The notes beneath the pieces are model-generated. The model ran no database searches, had not been told where the DNA came from, and saw only the letters and a program-made list of their open reading frames with translations. The position numbers and the translations under genes are program-made. Positions 52,535-59,168 of a stretch of 64,000 bases of DNA are shown piece by piece (position 1 is the stretch's first letter; every line of letters begins with the position of its first letter). Source of the stretch: Amycolatopsis azurea DSM 43854 (GTDB lineage Bacteria > Actinomycetota > Actinomycetes > Mycobacteriales > Pseudonocardiaceae); assembly GCF_001995215.1 (NCBI RefSeq), contig NZ_MUXN01000002.1:1-64000 (forward strand), written 5' to 3'.

Positions 52535-53277
52535 CCGTACCGATCACGGCGCGGCCCTGGCTGCCCGGCGGGATCCCGCCGGGCGGCGCGACCAAGCTGT
52601 TCTGCTTCCCACACGCGGGCGCCAGCGCGGCGGTCTACCGGGAGTGGATCCCCGCCGCGGGCGGCGATCTGGTCGTCCTGCCGGTCCAGCTGCCCGGCCG
52701 GGCCGAACGCGGCCGCGAGACGCCGCACCACGACGTCGAAAGCCTGGTCGAGGCGGCCATCGACGGCCTCGGCGACGCGCTGACCGGGGACTTCGCGTTC
52801 TTCGGGCACAGCGTCGGCGCCCTGACCGCGTACCTGCTCACTCGCAGGCTCGCCGAGCGCGGGGCCACGCTGCCGAAGCACCTGTTCGTCTCGGGCCGGG
52901 CCGCGCCCCAACTGCCCGACACCCGGCTCCAGCTGCGGGACCTGCCGGACGAGCGGCTCGCCACCGAACTCCACGCGCTCGGCGGGCTGCCGGACGTCCT
53001 GCGGCGCGAACGGGAACTGCTGGCGATGTTCCTGCCGCTGATGCGGGCCGATCTGGCGGTCAACGAGACCTACCGGCACGTGCCGGGGGAGCCGTTGCCG
53101 GTGCCGCTGACCGTGTTCGGCGGAGACCGCGACCCGAGGGCCGATCTGGACGAACTCGCGGCGTGGCTCGAACTCGCCGCGGACTCGACGATGGTCACCT
53201 ATCCGGGCGGGCACTTCTACCTCGAACAGCGGGTGGCGGAGCTGCTCGGCGTGATCCAGCGAAAACTGGGCCGATGA
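52531..53277 (+). CDS. Type II thioesterase
   Basis: 248 aa alpha/beta hydrolase of the editing thioesterase family (GrsT/RifR type). It has FCFPHAGASA near the N-terminus, GHSVG with nucleophile Ser94, an Asp in GGDRDPR (about 199-201), and the catalytic His228 in PGGHFYLEQ. Such enzymes free stalled or wrongly loaded ACPs. It is the only thioesterase in the window, because no PKS here has a fused TE. A direct part in product release cannot be excluded. Starts in ATGA overlap with the HAD gene. Confidence 0.93.
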   Translation: MTVPITARPWLPGGIPPGGATKLFCFPHAGASAAVYREWIPAAGGDLVVLPVQLPGRAERGRETPHHDVESLVEAAIDGLGDALTGDFAFFGHSVGALTAYLLTRRLAERGATLPKHLFVSGRAAPQLPDTRLQLRDLPDERLATELHALGGLPDVLRRERELLAMFLPLMRADLAVNETYRHVPGEPLPVPLTVFGGDRDPRADLDELAAWLELAADSTMVTYPGGHFYLEQRVAELLGVIQRKLGR

Positions 53278-54032
53278 CCACGCAGTGGTTCTCGGCCTGG
53301 AAACAGCCTTCGGGCGCGCTGGGGGAACGGCTCCGCCCCGGCCGGGACGCGCACGTGTGGCGGATCCCGCTCGCGCGGGTGCTCGCCCCGGGCTCGGCCG
53401 AGGTCTACGGCCTGCTCGGCGCGCTCTCCGAAGACGAGCTGCGCCGCGCGGCCGCCATCACGGTGGACGACGAACGGGCCCGGTTCCTGGCCTCGCACGT
53501 CGCCCTGCGCGACATCCTCGCCTCCTACACGGGCACCGCGCCGTCCGCGCTGCGCTTCACCCGCGACGGCGACCGCCCGGCACTGGCAGGCGAGACCGGG
53601 ATCGAGTTCAGCCTGTCCCGCTCGGGTGCGCTGGCGCTGGTCGCGGTCACCTCCGCGGTCCGGGTCGGCGTCGACGTCGAAGAGGTCCGGGAGGTCGACC
53701 ACGACGGCCTGGCCGCACGGACGCTACGTCCGGAGGAAGCCGCCGCCGTGCGCGAGCCGCTGACCTTCTTCCGGTACTGGACCTGCAAGGAGGCCTACCT
53801 CAAGGTCGACGGCACCGGCCTGGCCGGACTGCCGGGGCCCTCGTTCACCCTCACCGGCGGCGACGTCGTCTTCGACGACAGTCCTGAGTGGACGATCACG
53901 GAACTGGACGCCGGCGCCGGCCACGCGGCCGCGCTGGCCGTCCCGGCGCGCCCGGTCACCGTGCGCGCCTTCGACTGGCTTCCCGGCAGGCGGCGTGCGG
54001 CCGGGGAGCACCGGAAAGGCGGAGTGAAATGA
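53274..54032 (+). CDS. Sfp-type 4'-phosphopantetheinyl transferase
   Basis: 252 aa. The magnesium-binding motif GVDVEEV (Asp134, Glu136) and the WTCKEAYLK motif (about 169-177) identify the Sfp/Gsp class, which moves phosphopantetheine from CoA to carrier-domain serines. In this operon it should activate the ACPs of the PKS, including the unusual module 9 carrier domain and the discrete ACP. I chose ATG 53274, which overlaps the thioesterase stop; the longer open frame upstream only shadows the thioesterase gene. Its stop overlaps the next start at 54029. Confidence 0.92.
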   Translation: MTTQWFSAWKQPSGALGERLRPGRDAHVWRIPLARVLAPGSAEVYGLLGALSEDELRRAAAITVDDERARFLASHVALRDILASYTGTAPSALRFTRDGDRPALAGETGIEFSLSRSGALALVAVTSAVRVGVDVEEVREVDHDGLAARTLRPEEAAAVREPLTFFRYWTCKEAYLKVDGTGLAGLPGPSFTLTGGDVVFDDSPEWTITELDAGAGHAAALAVPARPVTVRAFDWLPGRRRAAGEHRKGGVK

Positions 54033-54733
54033 GCGACCCGAAAGCGGAGCTCGAAGCGTTCATCCAGACCACGGAGTTCAGCTGCCTCGGCGCTCGCGCG
54101 GCGTTGAAGAAGGGCTCGATCGTCCACGGCCACTACCCGGCGCTGGGGGATCCGGAATCGGCGCGTGCCCACTACCGCGACATGCTCGGCTACGCCCGTG
54201 GCATCCGATCCACCTTGTCGGACAAGAGTTTCCGCACGTTCGTGTCCACTTTCGAGGAACCCGGCGGTGTTCTCGACGAGGAGGAGTACGAACGCCTGCT
54301 GTGGCGCCATCTCCAGCTCATCCACGACATCGACAGCCGCACCTACGGCCTCGACGAGGGCGCCACCTCGGACCCCGGCGAACCGAACTTCGGCTTCCAC
54401 GTCGCCGGTCACTCGTTCTTCGTCGTCGGCATGCACCCGGGCTCCTCCCGGGCGAGCCGCCGGTTCTCGCGGCCGGCGATCGCGTTCAACTCGCTGATGC
54501 AGTTCATGTTGCTGGGCGACAAGTTCTTCTCGATGCAGGACGCGATCCGCAAACGCGAGACGACGAACAACGGCTCGGTCAACCCGAGCTTCACCACCTA
54601 CGAGTACCAGATGCCGTCCCGCCACTTCTCCGGGCGGATGACCGAGGAGGACTGGAAGTGCCCGTTCACCTCGCGGCACGAGCCTTCGTCGGTCAAGTAC
54701 ACCTCGGATGTGATGCAGCGCCCCACCGGCTGA
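54029..54733 (+). CDS. YqcI/YcgG (GntA-like) family protein, possible heme N-hydroxylase
   Basis: 234 aa. The conserved core at about 121-154 (NFGFHVAGHSFFVVGMHPGS, then SRASRRF and PAIAFN) is the hallmark of the YqcI/YcgG family; His124, His128 and His136 lie in it. The family member GntA is a heme-dependent N-hydroxylase of a guanidino group in guanitoxin biosynthesis. Most other members have no known function. This gene is ATGA-coupled to the phosphopantetheinyl transferase and ends the operon, so it very probably acts in this pathway. An N-oxygenated amine or guanidine in the product, perhaps in the starter unit, is an inference. The best alternative is an uncharacterised heme protein. 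Confidence 0.72.
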   Translation: MSDPKAELEAFIQTTEFSCLGARAALKKGSIVHGHYPALGDPESARAHYRDMLGYARGIRSTLSDKSFRTFVSTFEEPGGVLDEEEYERLLWRHLQLIHDIDSRTYGLDEGATSDPGEPNFGFHVAGHSFFVVGMHPGSSRASRRFSRPAIAFNSLMQFMLLGDKFFSMQDAIRKRETTNNGSVNPSFTTYEYQMPSRHFSGRMTEEDWKCPFTSRHEPSSVKYTSDVMQRPTG

Positions 54734-54750
54734 CCCCTCTTCGCGACGTC

Positions 54751-54786
54751 AGCCCCCGGCCGCTTCGGCGACCGGGGGCTTTCTCG
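54751..54786. terminator. Bidirectional terminator between the PKS operon and gntR-type gene
   Basis: Perfect 9-bp stem (AGCCCCCGG at 54751-54759 with 54772-54780) and a 12-base loop, followed on the + strand by TTTCTC. It lies 17 bp after the last operon gene and 17 bp from the end of the convergent regulator, so it can serve both. Confidence 0.8.
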
Positions 54787-54797
54787 TTCGGTGCGAG

Positions 54798-55559
54798 TCA
54801 GTCCGCCAACCACTCGTACGACAGTTCGTAGCGATCACCGGCCAGGATCATGTCGTTCATTTCCAGCGGCTTGCCTTCGGTGCTGTACGCGACGCGGGTA
54901 ACGGTGACAACCGGGACGCCATCAGCGAGCTGCAACAGCGATGCTTCATCCGGCGTCGGCATTCGCGCACCGACATGCTCGATGAACCGTCCGATCACCT
55001 GCCCGGCGTCTTCGAGTCGCGCGTACGTGCCGCCGTTTCCGGTGTCGACCTCCTCGATCGCGGTGCCACGGGTGAAGTCACGCGGTAGACGCGACACCGC
55101 GAGTTGGACCACCAGCCCATCGGCACGCATCACCCGGTCTCTCACGGTGATCTCGGCGCCTTCCTCGATGGCGAGGTGTTCGGCAACGCGGACATCTGCT
55201 TGCTCGAAGCGAACCTTGACCGAGGTCGAAGGCGTGAAGCCGCGGCTCGCCGCGTCCGCGAGAAAGGCGCCCTTGTTCTGGGCGCGTGCGGCGCGGGACA
55301 GACGAGCACGGGCGATGCGTTGGATCGTGGCCGGCGGTCGCACGAAGACGCCGCGCCCGTGCTCGGAGGTGACGAGCCCCTCGGACTTGAGCATGTTGAT
55401 GGCGTCGCGAACCGTCGGCCGTGAGACGTCGTAGGCCTCGGTCAGCTCACGTTCGCTCGGCAGCTGATCACCAGGCGAATAGGTACCTGTCGAGATCTTC
55501 TGTCGAAGGTCCGCCGCGACCTGCCGGAACGCGGGGACTCCGCTTCTGCGATCCACCAT
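54798..55559 (-). CDS. GntR-family transcriptional regulator (HutC/UTRA type)
   Basis: 253 aa. The N-terminal winged helix (about 10-75) has the GntR pattern: FRQVAADLRQKI, then GDQLPSERELTEAYDVSRPT, then LKSEGLV. The remainder is a UTRA ligand domain (about 95-245). Such proteins are usually repressors released by a small molecule. A pair of inverted operator-like sites lies 15-85 bp upstream of its ATG (55574-55644), suggesting autoregulation. It is convergent to the PKS operon. Codon bias is weaker than in the PKS genes, and the region upstream is lower in GC, so it may be separately acquired. The link to the polyketide pathway is unproven. Confidence 0.9.
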   Translation of the reverse strand: MVDRRSGVPAFRQVAADLRQKISTGTYSPGDQLPSERELTEAYDVSRPTVRDAINMLKSEGLVTSEHGRGVFVRPPATIQRIARARLSRAARAQNKGAFLADAASRGFTPSTSVKVRFEQADVRVAEHLAIEEGAEITVRDRVMRADGLVVQLAVSRLPRDFTRGTAIEEVDTGNGGTYARLEDAGQVIGRFIEHVGARMPTPDEASLLQLADGVPVVTVTRVAYSTEGKPLEMNDMILAGDRYELSYEWLAD

Positions 55560-56011
55560 GCCCTGATTCTCTCACTTGTAAGCTTGTCTTGACCAGTTGC
55601 CGTGCTTGTGAGACCGTTGAACTTGTCAAGACGTCCTTACAAGTTGCGGAAGAGGGTCGACGGTCAAGGCAATGGTGCCCCCTCCGGCCCGGGGCAGCAG
55701 ACGGGTTCCACCTGCCCTTTGCGCCGACACGGAGGACGGTTCGATGCCGCGCAACCCAGCAGGATCGGGACCGACGAGGCCGGGGCAGGCAAGGACCGGC
55801 CCAGCTCGCCCACGCGCGACAACCCCGGACCGCAACCCCGGCCCATCCAGCCGAAGCGACCGCAGCGCTAGAAGCAACCTTCGCAGGGGCGGGGAGTCTC
55901 TTTTCATCGCAGCCGACTGGTCCGACCCGACCGGGTGGCAACTACCGATCGACCCGGTTCCGCTGGTCGCAGGAGCCTCCAGCGCAGGACGACGAGGACT
56001 AGAATCGGACT
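55560..56011. other. Intergenic region between GntR and PadR-like genes
   Basis: Apart from the operator pair I see no secure gene. One + strand frame stays open to a TAG at 56000-56002, ten bases before the PadR-like start, and ends in an acidic tail (QEPPAQDDED). It has no clear start, weaker third-position GC than real genes here and no family resemblance. It could be a degraded or lineage-specific small gene. Confidence 0.4.
55574..55644. promoter_or_regulatory. Paired inverted operator-like sites upstream of the GntR gene
   Basis: ACTTGTAAG-N4-TCTTGAC at 55574-55593 is repeated in inverted orientation at 55625-55644, matching at all 16 specified bases. A TTGACA on the minus strand at 55629-55624 could be a -35 box, but no good -10 box was found at the right distance. 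The arrangement fits cooperative binding by the GntR dimer at its own promoter. Confidence 0.6.
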
Positions 56012-56263
56012 ATGCGGTCGACCCGAGAAATGCACAGGCTGACAGCGGTGTTCCTGGCAGGAGATACGAAAGCCCGCTTCCACGCCGGGGATCTGCGACG
56101 TGCGACGAAAGTGCATAACCGGCGGCTGTACCCGATGCTGGCGCGCTTGCTCGAACGTGGCTGGATAACGAACGGGTGCGACGAGCCTTCATCCGACGAG
56201 CCCTCACCCCAGCCCTACTACGTGCTCACCGATATCGGTCGGCGAGAACTGAACAGGCCGTAG
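56012..56263 (+). CDS. Small PadR-like winged-helix regulator
   Basis: 83 aa. RRLYPMLARLLERGWI followed by PQPYYVLTDIGRREL is the PadR-type winged-helix pattern: a recognition helix, then a wing ending in YxLTxxGRxxL. It is shorter than most PadR proteins and has no C-terminal helical dimer domain. ATG 56012 follows a purine-rich AGGACGACGAGGA stretch. It stands alone between the GntR and SARP genes; target unknown. Confidence 0.65.
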   Translation: MRSTREMHRLTAVFLAGDTKARFHAGDLRRATKVHNRRLYPMLARLLERGWITNGCDEPSSDEPSPQPYYVLTDIGRRELNRP

Positions 56264-56313
56264 CAGTCCAGGCGCAGCAAGGGATTCATCCTCCGCGATA
56301 GGGCTTTTCCGTG

Positions 56314-58704
56314 TCAGGCGAGGGCTTCGACGCGGCGCGGGACCGGGCGGCGCAGCAGCGCGGTGCGGGTCGCGCGCGGGATCCGCTGGTAGACCAGCTC
56401 CCGCAAAGTCGCGCGGCGGAACGTGTAGCCGGCGTCGTCGTCCTCGCGGCGCAGCACCGAGAGGCTCGCGAGCCGGGAGAGCGTCCCCTCGATCTCGGCG
56501 GTGTCCCGGCCGCAGACCGCGGCGACGTCCTCGGCGGTGAACGCGTCCCCGGCGAGGCTGGCCGCCTTCAGAAGGGATTTCTCGGCGGTGGGCAGGTTGT
56601 CGAGTTGCGCGGCTAGGGTCCGGCGGACCAGCGGGGGTGTCATCGCCTGGCCCAGTCCCGGAAACGGGGTGGTCTTGCCATGCACCCCCTGGGCGTACGC
56701 GTGCGCGAAGCGAGGGTTCCCGCCGATCCTGCCGATCAGGTCCTGCCTGCCGCGGATGAGCCGGGCGGTGCCGGGCAGCAGCTTGTCGAGCAGTTTGCCG
56801 ACGGCGTCGTCGGAAAGCGGGGAAAGGCTGACCGTCGTCCCGCAGCGTTCGCCGTGTTCGGCTTCCAGAAGCCCGGGCCGGGCGGACGCGACGACGAGGA
56901 CCGGTAGTCCCGCGCAGGCTTCTCCGAGCCGGTCGACGGCGTCCCGGGTCTCGAGGTCGGCGCGGTGCAGGTCGTCGGCCAGCACCACCAGCGGACCGTA
57001 GGCGGTCAGTTCGCCGGCGGCGGCCCGGAGTGCCGAGTCGCCACCTTCCGTGCGCAGCCGCGAGGCGGTCTGGGGGAGCAGACCCGGGACGACGGCGAAC
57101 GCTTCGGCGACGTCGGCACCGGCGTCCAGCACCCGGATCCGGGGTTGCTCGGACAGGGTCTCGGCGAACTCGGCGAGGAGCCGCGACTTGCCGATCCCGG
57201 GCTCGCCGAGCACCGTCACCCGGTGCGGGCGGCCGCCGCGCTCGACGAAGCCGAGAAGGTGGCTGAGCAGATCGAGGTCGTGGTCACGGCCGACGAAGCC
57301 GCCGGGGTCGGCGGGTTCCGCCACCGGGTGCTGGCGGGCGGAAACGGCGTGCCACCAACCAGGTGAGTCTTCCGACGCCTCGTGCACCACGGCGGGTTCG
57401 GAGGCCTCGCGGACCGCGTCCGACACCCGGATCCGGCCTTCGGGCGCGCGCAGCGCCGAGCGGACACAACGGTCCAGCACGGGGCCCGCGACCTGACCGG
57501 GACCGGAGGCGGTGAACTCGACGAGGACGTCGCCGCTGTCGACGCCGATCTGGGTGGCGATCCCGGCCGTGACCAGCCGGTCGTGGATCCGCAACGCCGT
57601 CCGCGTCGCGTGGACGGCGTCGTCGTCATCGGTGCGGGGGAGACCGAACAGGGCCAGCACCACCGGACCCGATTCGCCGGGCAGATGCGCGCCCGCCGCG
57701 AGCGCCTCCTCCTCGACGACGGTCCGCAGCCGCGCCTGCACCTCGACGGCCTCCTCGGGGTCGTCGTCCGGGGTGGCGGCGAGGGCGACACCGATCGCGA
57801 CGACCGGCTTCCGCTCGCTCTCGACGGGCTCGGTGCGGGGCAGGGCGATCACAGGAGCGGGGGTGAACGGCAGCGGCTCGGCCACCGGTGCGGGCTCGGC
57901 CGACGGCACGGGTTCCGGTCGCGGTGCCGGGTCGGGACGCCGGGTGAGCAGGGCTTCGTCGTGCTGGAGGATCGCACGTTCCAGCTCGCGCAGCTCCTTG
58001 CCCGGCTCCAGGCCGAGGCCCTCGGCGAGGCTGGCCCGCGTCGCGCGGTAGACCTCGAGGGCGTCGACGTGGCGGCCGCAGCGGTAGAGCGCGGTCATCA
58101 GCTGGGCGTTGAGCCGCTCGCGGTTCGGGTTGGCCTCCGCCATCCCGCGCAGGTCGGTGAGCACCTCGTGGTGGTGCCCCCGGTCCAGCTCCAACCCGAA
58201 GAGATCTTCGTGGACGGCGATCCGCTGGTCCTCCAGCGCGACCAGTTCGGGCCACACCACGCCGGTCTCTGTGAGGTCGGCGAGCACCGGGCCACGCCAC
58301 AGCGCGAGCGCGTCACGGTAGGCGGAGACGGCCTGATCGACGTCGCCACCCGCCTGCGCGGTCCGGCCTTCGGCGGCGAGACGTCGGAAGCGGGAGACGT
58401 CGACCTGGTCGCTGTCGACGCGCAGCAGGTAGCCGGGCGCATGGGTGAGCAGCATGGCCTGCTCGGCGGCGCCGGTGCGCTGGGCCAGCGTGGCGCGCAG
58501 CCCCGAAACGGCGTTCTGCACCATCTTGCGCGCGGTGGCGGGGATCTCGTCCGCCCAGATCGCCTGGAGCAGGGTGCTGGTGGCGATGACCTCGTTGTGG
58601 CGCAACAGGAGATAGGCGAGCACGGCCCGCTGGGTCGCCCCGCGCAGCACGACCGGACGTCCGTCGTGCACGACGTTGAAGGGGCCGAGGAGATCGAAAC
58701 GCAC
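56314..58704 (-). CDS. Large SARP-type regulator (wHTH-BTAD-cyclase-like-ATPase)
   Basis: 796 aa from GTG 58704. OmpR-like winged helix (RFDLLGPF onward, about 1-90), bacterial transcriptional activation domain (about 95-240), Pro/Glu-rich linker, a segment resembling a class III nucleotide cyclase fold (about 300-455; GVDSGDVLVEF), and an ATPase with GEPGIGKS (about 500-507) and a VVLADD Walker B. It ends soon after the ATPase and lacks the usual TPR tail. Such proteins activate antibiotic clusters by binding direct repeats near -35. I prefer GTG 58704, 8 bases after AAGGTGG and aligning with family starts; GTG 58746 adds 14 residues. A palindrome and repeat pair lies upstream at 58790-58828. 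Likely pathway activator by position. Confidence 0.88.
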   Translation of the reverse strand: MRFDLLGPFNVVHDGRPVVLRGATQRAVLAYLLLRHNEVIATSTLLQAIWADEIPATARKMVQNAVSGLRATLAQRTGAAEQAMLLTHAPGYLLRVDSDQVDVSRFRRLAAEGRTAQAGGDVDQAVSAYRDALALWRGPVLADLTETGVVWPELVALEDQRIAVHEDLFGLELDRGHHHEVLTDLRGMAEANPNRERLNAQLMTALYRCGRHVDALEVYRATRASLAEGLGLEPGKELRELERAILQHDEALLTRRPDPAPRPEPVPSAEPAPVAEPLPFTPAPVIALPRTEPVESERKPVVAIGVALAATPDDDPEEAVEVQARLRTVVEEEALAAGAHLPGESGPVVLALFGLPRTDDDDAVHATRTALRIHDRLVTAGIATQIGVDSGDVLVEFTASGPGQVAGPVLDRCVRSALRAPEGRIRVSDAVREASEPAVVHEASEDSPGWWHAVSARQHPVAEPADPGGFVGRDHDLDLLSHLLGFVERGGRPHRVTVLGEPGIGKSRLLAEFAETLSEQPRIRVLDAGADVAEAFAVVPGLLPQTASRLRTEGGDSALRAAAGELTAYGPLVVLADDLHRADLETRDAVDRLGEACAGLPVLVVASARPGLLEAEHGERCGTTVSLSPLSDDAVGKLLDKLLPGTARLIRGRQDLIGRIGGNPRFAHAYAQGVHGKTTPFPGLGQAMTPPLVRRTLAAQLDNLPTAEKSLLKAASLAGDAFTAEDVAAVCGRDTAEIEGTLSRLASLSVLRREDDDAGYTFRRATLRELVYQRIPRATRTALLRRPVPRRVEALA

Positions 58705-58789
58705 GGGGTCACCACCTTGTTCGGGACTTGCGAAGACGATCTCCACCGTGGCCCCGGACCCCGCCTCCCGACAACGCTGTGGCGCGGAT

Positions 58790-58828
58790 ACTGGCTCGGT
58801 GCCAGTGGCACCCGAGAACGATGCCAGT
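58790..58828 (-). promoter_or_regulatory. Palindrome and ACTGGCA repeats upstream of the SARP gene
   Basis: GTGCCAGTGGCAC at 58799-58811 is a perfect palindrome around its centre. On the minus strand ACTGGCA occurs at 58828-58822 and 58806-58800, exactly 22 bp apart, with an inverted ACTGGC at 58790-58795. Direct heptamers at 11- or 22-bp spacing are typical of SARP sites. An autoregulatory or LAL-binding site is inferred. Confidence 0.45.
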
Positions 58829-58930
58829 TACCGCCCGATGTGTTGACTGTGGACGTTCCCACTGCTAAACGCGCGCGGCCCCTCCCGCTTTTGTAGGGCG
58901 GTAGGGCGAAGGTGTCCTGTCGGGTGCCAA

Positions 58931-58985
58931 GTCCGTGAAGGCCTCCTTGAGGGACTCTGGGTCCCTCAAGGAGGCCTTCACGGAC
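58931..58985. repeat. Perfect 25-bp inverted repeat, probable terminator
   Basis: Arms 58931-58955 and 58961-58985 pair without mismatch around a 5-base loop. The core GAAGGCCTCCTTGAGGGAC reads like a mobile or repeated extragenic palindrome I associate with Amycolatopsis. It lies about 185 bp after the LAL gene stop on the minus strand and could end that transcript. No T run follows. Confidence 0.7.
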
Positions 58986-59038
58986 CGGTGTTCGTCCGCG
59001 GGGCATGCGGGTCTCGTGGGCGGCGGAGTCCCGGAAGC

Positions 59039-59091
59039 GTTGCGAAAGCCCCTTTCGTAACCTTCAACGTTGCGAAAGTGGCTTTCGCAAC
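59039..59091. repeat. Two tandem hairpins with GTTGCGAAAG arms
   Basis: Units 59039-59061 and 59069-59091 repeat every 30 bp. The second has perfect 10-bp arms (GTTGCGAAAG / CTTTCGCAAC) and a 3-base loop. The first has one G-to-A change in the arm. They sit between the LAL stop and the 25-bp palindrome. Confidence 0.7.
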
Positions 59092-59168
59092 ACCCGAGGT
59101 CGGCGTGCGGGCGAGCGACCGAATTCGCCACCTTTGCCTTACCGCCAATAGTCCTCTGAATGCGGAGT

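Larger units (their letters stand above)
58705..59168. other. Intergenic region upstream of the SARP gene
   Basis: No gene is seen. From left to right it holds the SARP leader, a palindrome with repeats (58790-58828), a perfect 25-bp inverted repeat (58931-58985) and two tandem small hairpins (59039-59091). Both flanking genes are on the minus strand, so it contains the end of the LAL transcript and the start of the SARP transcript. Confidence 0.6.

Noticed and set aside
52644..53273. Upstream extension of the phosphopantetheinyl transferase frame
   Set aside because: It overlaps the thioesterase gene entirely and has shadow composition; ATG 53274 gives the ATGA coupling seen throughout the operon.
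54798..56263. GntR plus small genes as an integrated conjugative element remnant
   Set aside because: No integrase, replication or transfer gene and no attachment repeat or tRNA is visible.
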